This document shows, one piece after another, positions 6,313-8,912 of a DNA stretch of 8,912 nucleotides. Source of the DNA: Fimenecus sp051881435 (GTDB taxonomy: Bacteria; Bacillota; Clostridia; Oscillospirales; Acutalibacteraceae); contig JBJEPW010000028.1 in the NCBI GenBank assembly GCA_051881435.1, forward strand, positions 1-8,912, given 5' to 3'. The notes under the pieces are model-generated. The model saw nothing but the letters and a program-made list of their open reading frames with translations. It had not been told where the DNA came from and did no database searches. The translations under genes were made by a program, and so were the position numbers. The stretch's first letter is position 1. Each line of letters begins with the position of its first letter.

Positions 6313-7011
6313 ATGAGCGATTTGTACATTTTCAAAAGAATCGAAAAGAAGTACAGAATAACCGAAGAACAAAAAAATCAGCTCTTGGGAATTATCGGCG
6401 GACGGCTTATCCCCGATTCCCACGGTAAAAGCAATATTTTCAGCCTTTATCTCGACACGCCTGACAGATTACTTATCAGAAACTCCATTGACGCCAAAGC
6501 ATACAAAGAAAAATTGCGTCTGAGAAGCTACGGTATTCCGCAGGCAGATACAAAAATATTTTTTGAGATAAAGAAGAAATACAACGGAATTGTATATAAA
6601 CGCCGAGCCGCAATGACGCTTGAGGACGCAGAGCAATATATTGACAGCGGAATAAAGCCGTTTGAGTCACAGATAATGTCCGAAATTGACTATTCAATGA
6701 ATTTTTACAGCCGCCCCGAGCCGTCAATGATGATTGCTTATGAAAGAGAGGCCTATTATGACGCCGAGTATCCCGATTTGAGAATAACTTTTGACCGTGA
6801 TATAAGATACTTTGAAAGCAACAGCTTTTCCGACGGTATTAACGAAGGAACAAGAATTATTGATAAAAACACATATATAATGGAAATAAAAACCGGCGGC
6901 GCAATGCCCCTTTGGCTGGCGCACACGCTTAACGAAATCGGACTGTTCCCCTCGTCCTTTTCAAAATACGGCACGGCATACCGTGACTCTGTTTCACATT
7001 CAAAAATATAA
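6313..7011 (+). CDS. VTC-domain (polyphosphate polymerase-type) protein
   Basis: A 232-residue soluble protein consisting almost entirely of one VTC domain, the triphosphate-tunnel fold of the catalytic domain of yeast Vtc4, which makes polyphosphate from ATP. Tunnel-type charged motifs occur in family order: EKKY (11-14), LYLDTPD (45-51), KLRLRSYG (67-74), EIKKKYNGIVYKRR (85-98), AYEREAY (142-148), ITFDRDIR (158-165), MEIKTGG (190-196) and SKYGTAY (217-223). All the expected Arg, Lys and Glu positions appear to be filled, so it is probably enzymatically competent. It has no SPX domain, membrane segment or signal peptide, unlike the eukaryotic complex. The ATG has AAAGGAGG (6296-6303) 9 bp upstream. 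It leads a three-gene unit with a DUF4956 membrane protein and a lipoprotein. Bacterial members are named for the fold; their product is mostly unproven. Confidence 0.9.
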   Translation: MSDLYIFKRIEKKYRITEEQKNQLLGIIGGRLIPDSHGKSNIFSLYLDTPDRLLIRNSIDAKAYKEKLRLRSYGIPQADTKIFFEIKKKYNGIVYKRRAAMTLEDAEQYIDSGIKPFESQIMSEIDYSMNFYSRPEPSMMIAYEREAYYDAEYPDLRITFDRDIRYFESNSFSDGINEGTRIIDKNTYIMEIKTGGAMPLWLAHTLNEIGLFPSSFSKYGTAYRDSVSHSKI

Positions 7012-7028
7012 TTTAAGGAGATAATCAA

Positions 7029-7697
7029 ATGTCAGCAGCTTTTAACTCAATTATCAGTGATAGTTTTACAATAGGAACCTATCTTATATGCACGGCGGCG
7101 GCTTTCGTCTGCGGAATACTTGCGGCAGCCGCGGCGTCATACCGTTCAACTGCTTCAAAGAGCTTTATCGTATCCCTTATTCTGCTTCCCGTTATTGTTC
7201 TGACGGTTATCACAATGGTAAACGGCAACATAGGCACGGGCGTTGCGGTTATGGGCGCATTTTCACTTGTCAGATTCCGTTCTGCGGCAGGCAAAGCAAA
7301 GGATATTGCCACAATTTTTCTTGCCATGACGGCAGGTCTTGCCTGCGCGGCTGGATATGTGGGAATAGCGTTGATTTTTACTGTTATTGTGTGCGCCGCA
7401 ATCATTATTACGGCTCATATTCCTATGGGTGACGACAGAATTATGGATTTGCACATCACCGTTCCCGAAACGCTCTGTTTTGCCACCGAATTTGACGATA
7501 TTTTTAAGGAATACACTAAAAAATGCCGTCTTGTGAAAACAAAAACCACCAACATGGGCAGTCTTTATAAGCTTTTATATAAAATCGAGTTGAAAGACAA
7601 AAGCAAAACCCAGGAGTTTATTGATAAACTGCGGTGCCGAAACGGTAATCTTGAAATATCCGTTTCCGAGGCAGAGGAAGGGAGCGAGGTATTATGA
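7029..7697 (+). CDS. DUF4956 family integral membrane protein
   Basis: A 222-residue protein with hydrophobic segments at about 15-36, 44-63, 68-80, 92-110 and 112-130, so four or five membrane passes. The most conserved-looking stretch is GAFSLVRFRSAAGKAKDIA (76-94), a charged RFR and KAKD signature between membrane segments that is typical of DUF4956. The rest (about 135-222) is a soluble tail with alternating strands and helices, resembling the small ferredoxin-like/ACT-type tail found on some membrane transporters; that resemblance is an inference. The function is unknown, but the family often neighbours VTC-domain proteins and CotH-type or carbohydrate-binding surface proteins. Here it follows the VTC gene by 17 bp with AAGGAG (7015-7020) and overlaps the next gene by four bases (ATGA), so co-translation is likely. 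It could be the membrane anchor or export channel for the VTC protein. Confidence 0.87.
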   Translation: MSAAFNSIISDSFTIGTYLICTAAAFVCGILAAAAASYRSTASKSFIVSLILLPVIVLTVITMVNGNIGTGVAVMGAFSLVRFRSAAGKAKDIATIFLAMTAGLACAAGYVGIALIFTVIVCAAIIITAHIPMGDDRIMDLHITVPETLCFATEFDDIFKEYTKKCRLVKTKTTNMGSLYKLLYKIELKDKSKTQEFIDKLRCRNGNLEISVSEAEEGSEVL

Positions 7698-8912
7698 TAA
7701 AAAACAAATATTTAACTGTATGCTTATTGATTCTTATATCTGTTTCTCTTTTGTTTTCCTCCTGCAAAAATAATACGGCGGAAGACGAAACAACAACAGA
7801 TACCGCGGTTGAAAGCGGAACCGTTCCCGAGGATTTGAAAACGGCAGACACTTCCGCAATGGATTTTGATTTTTCCGATAAGGATTTGAGCGGAGATTAT
7901 TACAGCAGTCAGACAAAAATCCTGCTTTCGTCTTCGGGCGCATCGGTATCGGGAAGCGGCGCCAACCTATCGGGAAATACTGTCAGCATAACCGCGGCGG
8001 GAACATACATTTTATCGGGCAGTTCCTCTGATATTTCCATAACGGTTGCGGCAGGGGACAGCGACAAGGTGCAATTAGTACTGAACAATGCCGAAATCAA
8101 AAATTCCGCAGGTCCAGCGATTCTTATAAAATCCGCTGACAAGGTATTCATAACACTTGCAGACGGCACCGAAAACAATGTTTCGGACGGTGCGTCATAC
8201 ACGGTTTCCGAGGGCGATTCCGTTGTGGACGCGGCAATTTTCAGCCTGGCGGATTTAACGGTAAACGGTACGGGAACACTTAATGTTTCAGGCAATTACA
8301 AGCACGGCATAGTTTCAAAGGACGACCTTACCGTTACCTCCTGCAAGCTGAATATAACCGCAAAAAATGTGGGGCTTAACGGCAAGGACTGTGTGAAGCT
8401 CGGCGGCAGTACCGTGAATATAACAGCAGGCAGTGACGGAATACGCTCGGATAACACAGAGGATACAGCGAGAGGATATGTTTATATCAAAGACGGAACG
8501 GTAACCGTTACCGCGGGCAATGACGGTATTCAGGCCCAAACCGTATTCAAAAGCGAAAATCCTACCGTCACAATTACGTCGGGCGGCGGAAGCGGCGGCT
8601 CGCTCAACTCCTCGGCAGAATCTTACAAGGGTATAAAAGCATGCTCGGATATTCTTATTTCAGGCGGAGCATACAGTATAAAATCTCTGGACGACTGTGT
8701 TCATTCCAACAACACCGTTAACATTACGGGCGGTACTTTCAGCCTTTCAAGCGGTGACGACGGCATACATGCTGACACGGATTTATCAATTTCCGGCGGC
8801 GAAATTGATGTTTCAAAAAGCTACGAGGGAATTGAAGGCTCCCGCATAATAATTTCGGGCGGCAAAATCAACATTACCGCTTCCGACGACGGTATTAACG
8901 CCGCAGGAGGAA
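7694..8912 (+). CDS. Secreted lipoprotein with Cthe_2159/DUF4353-type beta-helix, 3' end missing
   Basis: The frame stays open for 406 codons to the window edge, so the C-terminus is not seen. The N-terminus is a lipoprotein signal: Lys at 3 and 5, a hydrophobic core (about 6-21), then LLFSSC with Cys24 as the lipidation site. The -3 residue is Phe rather than the usual Leu. An acidic Thr/Ser/Glu-rich linker (25-70) follows. From about 75 onward the protein is a Gly/Ser/Asp/Thr-rich repeat of short beta strands carrying turns such as SDGIRS (247), NDGIQA (276), DDCVHS (333), DDGIHA (355), YEGIEG (377) and DDGINA (398), about 22 residues apart. This fits the carbohydrate-binding domain family of C. 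thermocellum Cthe_2159, a calcium-binding parallel beta-helix reported to bind plant polysaccharides. Its ATG overlaps the DUF4956 stop. The ligand is unknown: polysaccharide, calcium or a polymer made by its neighbours. Confidence 0.85.
   Translation, partial: MIKNKYLTVCLLILISVSLLFSSCKNNTAEDETTTDTAVESGTVPEDLKTADTSAMDFDFSDKDLSGDYYSSQTKILLSSSGASVSGSGANLSGNTVSITAAGTYILSGSSSDISITVAAGDSDKVQLVLNNAEIKNSAGPAILIKSADKVFITLADGTENNVSDGASYTVSEGDSVVDAAIFSLADLTVNGTGTLNVSGNYKHGIVSKDDLTVTSCKLNITAKNVGLNGKDCVKLGGSTVNITAGSDGIRSDNTEDTARGYVYIKDGTVTVTAGNDGIQAQTVFKSENPTVTITSGGGSGGSLNSSAESYKGIKACSDILISGGAYSIKSLDDCVHSNNTVNITGGTFSLSSGDDGIHADTDLSISGGEIDVSKSYEGIEGSRIIISGGKINITASDDGINAAGG

Noticed and set aside
7088..7432. 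114-codon frame overlapping the DUF4956 gene in another plus frame
   Set aside because: The DUF4956 frame has the ribosome binding site, membrane segments and the family signature; this frame is a Gly/Cys/Arg-rich shadow.
1..8912. CRISPR array, tRNA, rRNA or riboswitch
   Set aside because: No regularly spaced identical repeats, no tRNA cloverleaf or rRNA segment, and no leader long enough for a riboswitch upstream of either cluster were seen by eye.

Overview
The window looks like chromosomal DNA of an anaerobic Firmicute, most likely a gut-type Clostridia (Oscillospiraceae/Ruminococcaceae-like). This is inferred from the paired glgC/glgD genes, AGGAGG-type ribosome binding sites, moderate GC and the protein families present; there is no rRNA or other marker gene to settle it. 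The window holds two divergent gene clusters around a 245-bp regulatory gap, plus a repeat-rich intergenic patch at the left edge.

Left edge (1-339): no protein gene. It holds two strong hairpins (2-14 and 35-61), a 197-bp MITE-like element bounded by a 9-bp terminal inverted repeat (77-273), and a 10-bp-stem hairpin with T-tracts on both sides (291-324) that can end transcription from either direction.

Glycogen operon (340-6067, minus strand): transcribed in the order glgB, glgC, glgD, glgA from a good sigma-70-type promoter (TTGCAA, 17 bp, TAAAAT). GlgC and its catalytically degenerate paralogue GlgD should form the ADP-glucose pyrophosphorylase. GlgA elongates the alpha-1,4 chain and GlgB introduces alpha-1,6 branches. 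Gaps are 37, 1 and 47 bp. No glycogen phosphorylase or debranching enzyme follows. GlgA has a shifted version of the usual KxGGL substrate-binding motif.

Divergent cluster (6313 to the right end, plus strand): three tightly packed genes. They encode a soluble VTC-type triphosphate-tunnel protein (polyphosphate-polymerase domain), a multi-pass DUF4956 membrane protein, and a secreted lipoprotein with a Cthe_2159/DUF4353-type right-handed beta-helix that runs off the window. The genes are separated by 17 bp and then overlap by 4 bp (ATGA), so they are probably one transcription unit. The TATACT -10 has no good -35; in its place are two TTAAGGTTT repeats exactly 11 bp apart, the layout of an OmpR-family response-regulator site. 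The most interesting proposal here is that these three genes form a split, membrane-coupled VTC-like machine: cytosolic polymerase, membrane subunit and surface polymer- or calcium-binding lipoprotein. Its chemistry cannot be read from the sequence.
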